Positions 21,284-32,229 of a stretch of 64,000 bases of DNA are shown here, piece after piece. Within the stretch, counting starts at the first letter, position 1, and every line of letters starts with the position of its first letter. The stretch comes from Akanthomyces muscarius (taxonomy: Eukaryota; Ascomycota; Sordariomycetes; Hypocreales; Cordycipitaceae), in assembly GCF_028009165.1 (NCBI RefSeq), contig NW_026611614.1, positions 372,001 through 436,000 on the forward strand, read 5' to 3'. A program made the position numbers and the translations under genes. The notes beneath the pieces are model-generated. The model saw only the letters and a program-made list of their open reading frames with translations. It was not told the DNA's origin and made no database searches.

Positions 21284-24200
21284 ATGGATTCCGGGCAGTT
21301 CAAATTAACCAGTTCATTGACGAAGAAAATGGACTGGATAGAATGGGACGAGGCATTCAGGAATCGTGCCAAAGAACTCAATGTGTGGCAGTTCTTCGAT
21401 CCTGAATCCACGGATGCCCTCGGCCCGCCACCACCCTCTGATGAGGATATGCAACGCGCAACAGCCCTCCGACTCGAGGAATTGCGTGCTGGAGGAGTGT
21501 TCCCGAGCCTCGAAGAGTCTCAGGAATCCTTCCCTATCCAAAGACGCAGCAAAAGCACAGCCGATAGAGCCTTCGCAGCGCGAGCTGTGGAACAAAGCAC
21601 GGAAGAGGAAGCCGCCGGCGGAGCGCAGAGCTCCCCCGCGCCCTCCGCAGTTACCCCAGCTTCCCCGGAACGATCGCAATACCGAGAGATAGCCGACTTC
21701 ATAATGCGGCAACACACAGCCCAAATGTCGCTGTACACAGCAAAGAACAACCGCTGGGAGAGGGCCAACAAGTCAATTCAGGCCCTTAACCAAGCGATTA
21801 TCGCTTCCTTAAGCGAAGAATATCGTGGTCATGTCAACCACATCCCAAATCCTAGGGAAAGATATCGTGCTCTTGAGAGACGAGTCAAACCCCATAAAAG
21901 GGATATCATTAAATACCTCTCATCCGATCTATCAAACCTGCTATAGCTGAAGGAGATCAAGAGCCAATCTCTCAGCCAGTGGTGCAACAGGGTGGAGAAG
22001 GCATACCTTTATTGCTGTATCTACCAAGTCCAGCGTTTCTCGGACGAAAGGCAGACTATGGCAGAGATCCTGGATGTGATTTAGGATAGATACGATGTGG
22101 AGGGCAATATCCTGGCCAATGAGGTTGAAAGAGACGATGAGATCAACCTCCCAGACTTTCTTGATTGGATATAACATATAATCCCGGATGAGAAGATTAC
22201 GAAGGTATGGAAGGCAGGAAGCTTTACTCTTAATGGAGAGCCAGCATCGATCGAACGCTCCATAAGCCAGTTAAAAAGCTTAGAAAGATTAAAGAGCTTC
22301 GCAGAGAGAGAATAGGCACGAAGAGATAGAGGTTATACTAATTGCCCTGTCTGTGAGAAGGTTCACGTGCCTCCAAACTAGGAATTCTGGAAGTCCTGCT
22401 GGTTCTGTGTCCCTGAGATCTGCCGAGATGATGATCTGAGAGATTGAATTGCAAAGAACCCGATCTACCAAAGACAACTTGAACATCTCTGCCAGGAATC
22501 TCCTTCGCTGAAAGCTAAGATAGCGAATTTCTGAGCCGAGAAAGACGAAGGAATATTATACTCTGAAGCCTCTGGATTATTAAAAGAGAAGACTGTATAC
22601 TATGCTCGAAAAGCGATAACGGTGGATCTAATCTGTAGAGGAAGAGGAATAGAGCGTCTAGGCTGTGCGAGGAAGGATGGCGAGAGTGATAAAAATAGAA
22701 GATCTGGAAGATCTCAAGCCTCCTATGCATGCCTACTCCTTAAAAGTCGTTATGAGGCTTCGCACATAAGAGAAGACCTCTCTAGGAGAGATAATCATTG
22801 ACTCGGGAACCGATGAACACATCTTCCAACACCCTGTATGGTTTGAAGAGCTTAAGCCGGCTTAAGGAGAAGTTATTGAAGCTATCTACGGCAACCAGCT
22901 TCCAATTGAAGGCCGAGGAGACATTCTCTTGCACCTCCATGGAAAAGAGTGGCTAGCGCTGCCGAATTCAATCTACACACCACAAGTCGGTACGAATTGT
23001 CTATTAGTGTGGCAGCTTAAGTAGAAGAAGGTCTTCTAGTGCTTGGAAACTAATGAAGTGTTCGTCTGTGAGGATAATGCTAGAATGCCCTTATTTAAAG
23101 CTATTTGGGTAGATTGATAGGCAACTGTTCCGCACATTATAAATCGAGATATAATGTTATTCTTGCAGCTATTATAAAGGCATCACGACTTCCATAACTG
23201 TTGGTGGGAATATCGGCTAACCTGTGGCATAACCGGCTAGGCCACCTATTGGCTGAAACACTCGAACACGCTATTACATATATGACTGGTATTATGATCA
23301 AAGAGACGCCACCTTTAAAGGCAGACTGTGAGGTCTGTATGGTCTCAACAGCCTTAAGAATCATATCGAGGGTTGATTGAGAGAAGAGCTTTCCATCAAT
23401 GCCTTTCGCATGCATCTTAGTCGACCTATTTGCGATGGATTAAGCGTATAATGGCGATAGAGTCATGGCATTATTTGCCTTCCGATGGAGCAGATGCCGC
23501 CTTAATGCTCGCCAGAAAGGACGAATTCCCGGATTCAACGAGGCTCACACTGGCGTACATTAAAAGGCCTTTTGGAATTGATGTGGCGATGATCCTAATG
23601 GACAACGAGACGTCCTTTAAAGTATCAGATAAGAAAGATCTTGAAGAACAAGGCATCTCCTTCCCTGATCACTCGCCCTATCACCCGAATCAGGGAGGTC
23701 ATCAAGAACGCTCTAGAGGAATTACAAAGCAACTCGCAACACACCTTCGTCAACAGGCAGGAATTCCATCAGAATTCTGGAACATAGCCTGCGCACACGC
23801 GATCTATCTACTTAATAGGAGACCAAGGAAGACTAGGAACTAGCAATCACCTATTGAGATAGTCAACTTGTGGCTAAGAAAGCATCGGCCTAAATGGAGT
23901 CACCTTATAGAAGATCAACGACTAGATGTGAGGCATCTCCGAGCCTATGGCTGCAAAGCCTATTGTTACGAACGAAGAAAGAACAGAAGCGGGCGCAGGA
24001 GCGGCCCAAGGCAGCGGCCATGCCGGCGCATGCAGATTGCCCGATTAGGACAGTTAGTCACGTGACCGATCACCTCGCCCACTGGTGAGCGTGGTGAGCG
24101 TGGTGAGCGGCGCGCACTGCGATCACTAGTGAGCGCAGTGAGCTGAAAAGCCTACAATAGAGAGATAGATGAGTACTTAAGAAGAAGGTACTCCCGTCAC

Positions 24201-25590
24201 CAGATAGTCCAGATCTCTATTGATCAATCTAAGCAATAGTTTCACTATTGAGAGTTCTACTCTTAACGACCGACTCACAATACTGCTCAACGTGCTACCC
24301 TATAGCTTCAAGCCTGACGTACTTCCTAAGAAACAGACCTATTGTGACTTAGATTTAAGCTATCGTTACACCTATGTACTCACAAAAGACTAGCTGAAAG
24401 GTCTTGCCACAAAGCTTGACGCGAGAGCATATATTGGATACCTGATTGGCAGCATCTCTTCAACCTATTATCTAATCTGGGTCCCTTCTCCTACGAGACA
24501 CACAGTTTTTAACACCACTCACATCAAGTTCGACAAGAGCAATTTCTATAAAGACGACTGTAAGAGCCACGAAGTAATGATGGCTTAAGAGGCTAAAGAG
24601 ATTATTCGCATCACAAGGCTAGATATAGAAGCATAGGCAGAGGCAGCCGGCAAAGGAGCCTTGTAGAGCCCTACAAGCAGCGCGATAGACCTGCTTAACG
24701 AACCTATTATTAATACGACTCTACAAAGCTCAGGGGGTGAAGGCGCTGAGGAAACAATTCCCGAACAGGTAATTCCTAATCAGGCAATTGCGGCAGCCAT
24801 ACCCCACAGGTAAGAGGCATTAACCCCAGGTTCCCCGGACTCGTGGAACCTCATCTCCCCGCCAGAGACGCCGTGTCAAGAGCCTAACCCCAAAGACTTT
24901 AAACCTGGTGACACAGACGCAGAGGACATAGTCACTAGAGCACTCCTTAGTGCTGTGACAAGCCTCAAACTTAGCAGGCCACATAGAGACTCAATGCCGC
25001 CTCCGCCAAATGGCTATCAAGAGGCTCAAAAGCACCCATAATAGGCCCAACTGTGGGGAGCAATGGCTCTTGAGATGCGGAGACTCGAACAACTTTAGGT
25101 AGCAGAGACGCTCGATAATTGAGTCTAACTTCCGAAGAAGAAGCCTCTTGATCTCCACTGGGTCTACACATAGAAATTCAATCACGTTAGATATCTCAAG
25201 AGATGCAAAGCACGCATCTATGTACGAGGAGACCAACAACTCGAATCCTATCTGTCAAAAGCAGCTATCACATTAGCCTCAAGGACATTCAAGATCTTGA
25301 TGGCGATACTATGTTACTTTGTCTATAAGAGTCGTTAATACGACTTCGTTAATGCCTTCCTTAACGCCCAGCTTGATGAGGAGGTCTATACGAATCTCCC
25401 ACTAGGCTTCGAGCAAAAAGGGAAGTATTGGAGACTATTGAAGGCACTGTACGGCCTGAGGAGGGCACCTCTCCTGTGGCATCGAGAGCTCTTAGCCTTC
25501 TTTCTCAAACAAGGCTTCAAATCAGTGCTAGAGGACCCCTGTGTCATAATAAAGGAAGGTATTATTATCTTCTTCTATATGGATGACCTA
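21284..25590 (+). pseudogene. Copia gag-pol, 5' part, RIP-like nonsense mutations
   Basis: The first 220 codons are intact and show a copia-type Gag start (KLTSSLTKKMDWIEWDEAF, NVWQFFDPES, with the typical W..W...A and VW.y.dP pattern). From 21944 (CTA TAG CTG) the frame continues with many stops: Gln to TAG/TAA and Trp to TAG (for example KDxLKGLATKLD after the solo LTR). Protease, integrase and reverse transcriptase can still be followed. The pattern of CpA to TpA changes on either strand is what RIP leaves in ascomycetes. It cannot encode a functional polyprotein. Confidence 0.8.
23964..24370 (+). repeat. Solo gypsy LTR with 5-bp target duplication
   Basis: The 407-bp sequence begins TGTTACGAACG and ends CTATCGTTACA. 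Its inner part (ctctattgatcaatctaagc and the following lines) matches the LTR of the gypsy element at 56537, although the first half is more divergent. CCTAT at 23959-23963 is repeated at 24371-24375. Removing the LTR plus one CCTAT restores the copia reading GCKAYVLTKD. It is a solo LTR left by LTR-LTR recombination of a related, older element. Confidence 0.85.
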
Positions 25591-25618
25591 CCGCAATAAC
25601 CGAAATGGGTGTCGCGGG
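25591..25618 (+). repeat. Left terminal inverted repeat of the NLR-carrying element
   Basis: 28 bp beginning CCGCAATAACCGAAATGG directly after copia GATGACCTA. About 20 further bases (cgcatttagtgagtt) resemble the inner side of the 45507 end of the second element. Confidence 0.85.
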
Positions 25619-26252
25619 CGCATTTAGTGAGTTTTATTAGTAAGGTGGAGAAGATGACCGCTATTTTTGGCCGCCGTGGCTGCTGAGTACCTCGCTTGTA
25701 CTCCACTGCAGCGCCGTTAACTGGCACTAACGACGCTACTGGAAGCCGCAACGCTCGACTGTGAATCGTTTGTGCCTCGACTAATGACGCAGAAAACAGC
25801 TGCTTTAATGACCCTGCCCTTGGTGATCTGCTGAATGTGGACGACCTGGTGTGATGCTACAGATAGGATTCTCGACACAAGTTGCAACCATGCGGACCGA
25901 GGCAGCTTGAAAAGCCGGAAACCAAAATATCACTGCGCGCCAGGCGACACTTTGAGTCGCACCTAGGAAAAAAATAATTATGTGGCAAACCGACCGAAGA
26001 ACATTATGCTATATTTGAAGAGATGGTATTAATATTATAGCCAAGGCAATGTGACGTAAAGCTGGTTCGTCTGGTGCATTCGACCGGGCGGTATTGCTAC
26101 CTTGCATCGCATTATGCAGCCTGGCAAGCTTACCCCTCACTTGTCCGATTCCACGTTTCTGACACAACACGTATCGATTCGGCGCCGGGAACGTTTGACA
26201 ATTTTATTCGAAACGGACCCGGTTCGCGTGCTGAATACGACCGCTCTCAAGC

Positions 26253-29200
26253 ATGACAGCCTTGATAAGCACAGAGTCTTACGCTATAGGGTGGATTGCC
26301 GCGCTCCCCACCGAGCGTGCTGCCGCTACAGCCCAACTCGATGACCGCCACGAACCGCCGGAAGACTTTGAACAACACCCGTCCGATACAAATTCATACA
26401 CATGGGGCCGCATGTGCAAGCACAATATCGTCATAGCATCACTTCCTGCCGGTGTGTATGGCACGACGGCTGCGGCGACGACAGCGTCTAACCTGCTCGC
26501 ATCCCTGCCGGCGATTAAAATCGGTCTACTCGTTGGGATCGGGGGTGGGATCGCTCGGCATCTGGATCAGGATGTTCGGTTGGGTGACGTGGTTGTTAGC
26601 CAGCCTAAGGGAACTACCGGTGGCGTTATTCAATATGACCTAGGAAAAGCAAGACTCAATGGAAAGTGGGAGCCCAAGGGCATGCTGAACAAGCCGCCCA
26701 AGGTTCTACTGAACGCACTGGCTGCCCTGCAGGCGGAGCATGAGATAGCTCCGCCAAAGATCTCAGATCTTCTCGAAGAGATGTTGACCAAAATGCCACA
26801 GATGAGGAAGCCAAAGAAGAAAGAGCCAGGATATGCTCATCAGGGCTTCGAGAATGATCGGCTATTCGCGTCTAGCTATGGTCACATTGGAGGGCCTACT
26901 TGCGACACATGCGACTCATTGGAAGAAATTCAGCGCGATGAACGAGACACAACCGACCCTGAGATCCACTACGGTATCATAGCCTCTGGAAACACACTTG
27001 TTAAGGATGCTAGCAATCGGGATAAGATCGCAGAGTCCACTGGAAGCGAATGCCTCTGTGTTGAAATGGAGGCTGCCGGCTTGATGGATCATTTTCCGTG
27101 CTTAGTAATTCGGGGGATCTGCGACTATGCTGATTCCCACAAGAATGATCGATGGCGTCGATATGCATCGGCTACTGCGGCAGCGTATGCAAAAGAGCTC
27201 TTGGAATACGTGCCAGCAAAGATGCTCGAAAAAACAACACGAGCAGTAGATATACTAAAGTCAGGTTAGTGTCTTTTTTACGAATATATACAAACCATAC
27301 TAATCGGATAGTAGTCAGTGGAGATGTAAAAAGCATGCGATCCGCGGTGGCTGAAGTGCAAGTGGGGGTTCAAAGCCTTGAGTAAGTCCGCGCGCGCTAC
27401 TCCAATATTTTCCTACTTGACTTGGCCTAATACCTTCGAAATTAGCAATACTGTGCTTAATATACAGCAGACCACTGTGCTTAACCGACTCCGCGTTGCC
27501 GAAGGTGCCTCATTCGACTCATCCGCTCAAGAACATGATCGACATTGCCTGCCGAATACGCGAGTTGAACTGCTCCAACAGGTCTCGGAATGGGCGAAAG
27601 ACTTACATGCAGAGCCAATCTTTTGGTTGAATGGAATGGCGGGAACGGGGAAGTCAACAATCTCTCGCACTGTGGCCAGGTCGTTGGCTGATAATGGTCA
27701 ACTTGGTGCCTCGTTCTTCTTTAAGAAGGGAGAGACTGATCGAGGCAGCCTGTCTAAGTTCTTCATGACTATTGCGGCTGATCTAATTATGAAGAAGCCA
27801 TCAACTGCTCCCCATATTGAAGCCGTTCTTAATGCTGACCATTCAATCACATCGAAGAATTACACTGAGCAGTTTCAGAAGTTTCTACTTGAACCGCTGA
27901 CAAAATGCGACATAGGAGATAGACCTGTCGTTATTGTCGTTGACGCACTAGACGAGTGCGAGCAAGAAGGCGATATTGAGCGCTTTCTCTACCTTGTTTC
28001 TCGGCTTGAGACCGAACTCCCAGACCGCATCAGGATTTTCCTGACGAGCCGACCAGAGGAACCCTTTCGTTCTCAGTTCAAAAAAATTAAAAAGAAAGAT
28101 TCCCGCGTTATCTTACATGAGATACCCAAATCCGTGGTTGAGCATGACATTGACCTATTTCTGAGATACGAGCTCTATTCCATTCGGGCAGACTTTAATA
28201 GCCGGGTACCATTAGAACGACACCTGACAGTGGCTTGGCCCAGCGAATCTAGTTTTGATCGACTTATGAAGATGGCTGTTCCGCTCTTCATTGTTGCTGC
28301 TACTCTTTGCCGCTTTATCAGTGACAATAGAATTGGAACACCCAAGAAGCTACTGGAAAGAGTGCTTTCTCGATCGGGTGACGGGCTATCGCAACTAGAG
28401 ACAACATACCAGTCTGTTTTGGACAACCAAATATCGGCTAGGGCGTCGGTTAGCCAACGAGCAGAAATTATCCAACAGTTTCGCCAAGTCGTTGGGTGTA
28501 TTATCCTGCTCGCAAGTCCTCTGTCGACGTCTTCGCTAGCGGTACTACTCATCATGGATAAGGACGACATTGACAGCAGGCTAGATCTGCTGCACTCTGT
28601 GCTTAGCATCCCTGCATCAGCCCAAGCACCAGTGAGGCTGCTACACCTATCATTTCGAGACTTCCTTCTACATCCTGAGGAACCTGCAATGCCGTTTCGA
28701 GTTGATTGGAAGCAAACTCATGCAAATCTGGCAGCCCACTGTCTACGTATATTACAGTGTCTCAAGAAGGACCTCTGTTATATGAACTCTCCAGGTATGC
28801 CTCGATCTGATATAAGCTCCAAAATAATCGACCGCTATTTACCGCCCGAGGTGCAATATTCCTGCCTATATTGGGTGTATCACTTTGCAGAGGCGGGCAT
28901 TTCTGTCTCTGATGACACAGACGCATATACCTTTTTACAAAAGCACTTTCTTCACTGGATAGAGGCGTTAGCTCTTATTGGCAAGGCATCCCAGAGCCTA
29001 GACTTTCTCAGAACATTACAATCACAAGTTAAGGTGAGAAAAACTGATTATTATAGCTTATTATATTGGAAAGCATGCTTATAGACCTATAGGAAAAGTC
29101 TAGTCGAGAAATATCACTTTTTCTTGAGGAAGCCACTCGATTTATACAGACATATATGTCCACGATTAGCTCAACCCCTCTTCAGCTATATTCGTCGCTG

Positions 29201-31264
29201 CTCATATTTACGCCGAAGCAGAGCAAAATAAGAAACATGTTTGACGGCTCTAACGATAAATGCGGATGGATTTGTCTAGAACCGCGGGTAGAAGAGTACT
29301 GGAGTAATTGTCTGCGGACGCTGGAGGGCCATGAAGGCCAGGTCTCGTCCGCGATCTTCTCGCCCAACTCAATGCTCGTGGCGTCGGCCTCATTCGATAA
29401 AACGGTGCGAATCTGGCGCGCCGACACGGGCGAGTGCGTGCAGACGCTAGAGGGCCATAAACACTCGGTTAGGTCCGTGGTCTTCTCGCCCGACTCGATG
29501 CTCGTGGCGTCGGCCTCATACGACGAAACGGTGCGAATCTGGCGCGCCGACACGGGCGAGTGCGTGCAGACGCTGGAGGGCCATAAACACTCAGTTAGGT
29601 CTGTGGTCTTCTCGCCCGACTCGATGCTCGTGGCGTCAGCCTCATACGACAAAACGGTGCGAATCTGGCGCGCTAACACGGGCGAGTGTGCGCAGACACT
29701 AAAGGGCCACGATAACGCGGTTATATCCGCGGTGTTCTCGCCCGACTCAATGCTCGTAGCGTCGGCCTCCTACGACAAAACGGTGCGAATCTGGCGCGCC
29801 GACACGGGCAAGTGCGTGCAGACGCTAAAAGGCCACGACGACGCGGTTACATCCGCGGTGTTCTCGCCCGACTCAATACTCGTGGCGTCGGCCTCCTACG
29901 ACAAAACGGTGCGAATCTGGCGCGCCGACACGGGCGAGTGCGTGCAGACGCTGGAGGGCCATACACGCGCGGTTAGGTCTGTGGTCTTCTCGCCTGACTT
30001 GGCGCTCGTGGCGTCGGCCTCAGACGACGGTACGGTGCGAATCTGGCGCACCGACACGGGCGAGTGCGCGCAGACGCTGGAGGGCCATACACACGCGGTT
30101 TGGTCCGCGGTGTTCTCGCCCGACTTAATGCTCGTGGCGTCAGCCTCAGACGACAAAACGGTGCGAATCTGGCGCGCTGACACGGGCGAGTGCGTGCAGA
30201 CGCTGGAGGGCCATGAACACTCAGTTAGGTCCGCGGTGTTCTCGCCCGACTCGACGCTCGTGGCGTCGGCCTCAGACGACAAGACGGTGCGAATCTGGCG
30301 CGCCGACACCGACAACTGCGCGCAGACGCTGGAGGGCCACGATGACGCGGTTACGTCCGTAGTGTTCTCGCCCGACTCGACGCTCGTGGTGTCGGCCTCA
30401 TACGACAAAACGGTGCGAATCTGGCGCGCCGACACGGGCGACTGCGCGCAGACGCTGGAGGGCCATGAATACTCGGTCAGGTCCGCGGTGTTCTCGCCCG
30501 ACTCGACGCTCGTGGCGTCGGCCTCAGACGACAGTACGGTGCGAATCTGGCGCGCTGACACGGGCGACTGCACGCAGATGCTGGAGGGCCATACACGCGC
30601 GGTTAGGTCCGCGGTGTTCTCGCCCGACTCAATGCTCGTGGCGTCGGCCTCAGACGACAAAACGGTGCGAATCTGGTGCACTGACACGGGCGACTGCGTG
30701 CAGACGCTGGAGGGCCATGAACACTCGGTCAGGTCTGCGGTGTTCTCGCTCGACTCGACGCTCGTGGCGTCGGCCTCAGATGACGGTACGGTGCGAATCT
30801 GGCGCGCCGATACGGGCGAGTGCGCGCAGACGCTGGAGGGCCATGAACACTCGGTCAGGTCCGCGGTGTTCTCGCCCGACTCGACGCTCGTGGCGTCGGC
30901 CTCAGACGACAAGACGGTGCGAATCTGGCGCGCCGACACGGGCGAGTGTGTACAGACTCTGGATATTGGATATGCTTCACAACGCCTTTTTTTTTGCCCG
31001 AATGGCTCTTGCATAATAACCGATATTGGCGCTATTTCTATCAATATCGGTATTTTACAATCCTCTATAGAGCGCTCTGGCATCGGGATTGATGAAACTT
31101 GGATTACATGGGACGGAAGAAAATTGCTCTGGCTTCCAATTGAATTTCGGCCGCACTGCTCATCTGTGTCAGGGTCTGCAGTTGTAATCGGGTCTAGTTC
31201 GGGAAAGGTAATCATCGTAGGACTATCGAATGATTGCTCTACAGCGTGTGGGTGGTCTTCATAG
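26253..31264 (+). CDS. PNP_UDP-NACHT-WD40 NOD-like receptor, 1,613 aa, four exons
   Basis: Exons 26253-27264, 27312-27381, 27446-29033 and 29093-31264; introns of 47, 64 and 59 nt (GTTAGT..TAG, GTAAGT..TAG, GTGAGA..TAG) with matching phases; 4,842 coding bases without a stop. Residues 1-330 are a PNP_UDP domain (YAIGWIAALPTERAA, LVGIGGG, GDVVVSQP, CVEMEAAGL, GICDYADSH). A short linker (AEVQVGVQSL, VLNRLRVAEGASFDS) leads to NACHT with Walker A GMAGTGKST (424-432), Walker B VVDALDE (525-531) and the FLTSRPEEP sensor. WD40 repeats span 966-1511, followed by a 100-residue tail. This is the architecture of HET-E/HNWD-type non-self recognition proteins with a PNP effector instead of HET. Homologous PNP effectors in bacterial and animal immunity cleave ATP; the same is inferred, not shown. 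The gene lies inside a TIR element. Confidence 0.9.
29318..30955 (+). repeat. Thirteen exact-length 126-bp WD40 repeats
   Basis: The array is exactly 13 x 126 bp (42 residues each) with no length variation. The framework (GH....V..S..FSPDS, LVASAS.D.TVRIWRADTG) is almost invariant in both protein and DNA. Variation is concentrated at the three residues after GH, the residue after the following Val, and two positions in SASxDxT. The array also keeps long antisense frames open; these are shadows. Confidence 0.95.
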
Positions 31265-31391
31265 TATCACTATATATGGTACTTGAAGCTGTACTTGGAA
31301 ATTTCTTCTGGACATCGCTAGGAGCAGATCATCCGGCTAATTGTTCCTAATGTAGCCGTAATAGATACAGACAGGGGTATTTCTATTAAAT

Positions 31392-31600
31392 TGCCTGTCG
31401 GCTTTCCAGTCACTCAGTTGCCGCAGTTGGAGTCGCCGCGGCGGCGTTGCAGTGTCAGCTTGGTTGGCTCTTTGGTGGCGGTATTTACGCTGAAAGCCGT
31501 CCCATCCAGGGTGCGAAAACCATAATTATCGTCAAAATTCTCAAAATTAACATTTGCCATGTTCATCTGGTCTCGCACAGCAAGTACAGGCAAGGAAGCG
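31392..31600 (+). other. Block conserved between the two TIR elements, copy 1
   Basis: This noncoding or cryptically coding stretch downstream of the receptor gene aligns with the reverse complement of 38468-38665 in the second element. Shared segments include GCCTGTCGGCTT, GTTGG.TCGG-type and TTTGGTGG-type stretches and TGGTCTCRCACAGYAAGTAC. One frame gives LGWLFGGGIYAES and HLVSHSKYRQ here, and GLFGGGFYVG and PLVSHSKYRQ there. Both copies lie several hundred bases inside the same terminus. The function is unknown. Confidence 0.65.
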
Positions 31601-32201
31601 CCATCATTGAGAGGGTGCAGCGCGACCGAACCAGTCAGCAGCCGACCAGCCAGCGACGTTGTGGCCACCGTGGCCTCTACGCTAGTTTCTATCGATTTCT
31701 ACGCGTCTCCATCGCTAATTCATCGTCACCTACCTATACCGCTATGAATATACGATTGGTTTGTCCAGGAAGTAGAAAATTAGAATAAAAATCGTTGAAA
31801 TCGAGCTGAAAAATACTTGGTTTTAATGGTGTGGACGCTTAGACAATCGACCTGGAAATCTAGGAACGCCTGTAGCATTGCGACTAGATCCGGCGGTAAT
31901 TCCCACCAAATATGAGTACACCAGGGCTGAGATGCATCACAGTGCCTGAGTAGCCAAGGTGCCTAACAAATGGTGAAGGTGCTCTGAGGCAGCTGATCCA
32001 GACTACATACCTCCATAAAGAGACGCCTATAGGCATCTTAGAGCCTCAGCATTGTGCGGAACGACGCATCGGCTGAAAATAGTTGGTTGGGAATTAGGCG
32101 ATAACTAGCCGTTAGGTCCTGTTAAGAGTAGACAAGAAGGTACTTAGCAGCTACAAGCTATTTGTGGCCGCTCCCCACTGGGTTTGTTATGTAGGTGTAG
32201 A

Positions 32202-32229
32202 CCCGCGACACCCATTTCGGTTATTACGG
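32202..32229 (-). repeat. Right terminal inverted repeat of the NLR-carrying element
   Basis: Reading inward on the minus strand it begins CCGTAATAACCGAAATGG. About 125 bp from this end (32105-32229) match 38054-38178 of the second element at roughly 80 percent, including CTGCTAAGTACCTTCTTGTC. Confidence 0.85.

Larger units (their letters stand above)
25591..32229 (+). mobile_element. 6,639-bp TIR element carrying a PNP-NACHT-WD40 receptor gene
   Basis: The ends are inverted copies of a 28-bp sequence starting CCG(C/T)AATAACCGAAATGG and ending GTGTCGCGGG, 27 of 28 identical. A TA flanks each side (25589-25590 and 32230-32231). The insertion splits the copia YMDDLLVL motif, and excision with one TA restores that frame exactly, so the whole segment moved in as one unit. 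Inside, 660 bp of noncoding sequence precede the receptor gene 26253-31264 and about 960 bp follow it. I find no transposase, so it is presumably mobilised in trans. TA duplication points to the Tc1/mariner superfamily, but the TIR matches none that I know. Confidence 0.85.

Noticed and set aside
30465..31016. 183-codon plus-strand ORF in another frame of the WD40 array
   Set aside because: Arg/Trp-rich frame-shifted reading of the same repeats with no independent coding signal.
29896..31215. 439-codon antisense ORF across the WD40 array
   Set aside because: It mirrors the 126-bp repeat exactly and repeats the same antisense peptide; it stays open only because the sense repeats are homogenised and GC-rich at third positions.
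25591..32229. Classifying the NLR-carrying element as a Starship
   Set aside because: No tyrosine-recombinase captain is present, the element has clear 28-bp inverted ends and the duplication is TA, which points to a DDE-type cut-and-paste element instead.
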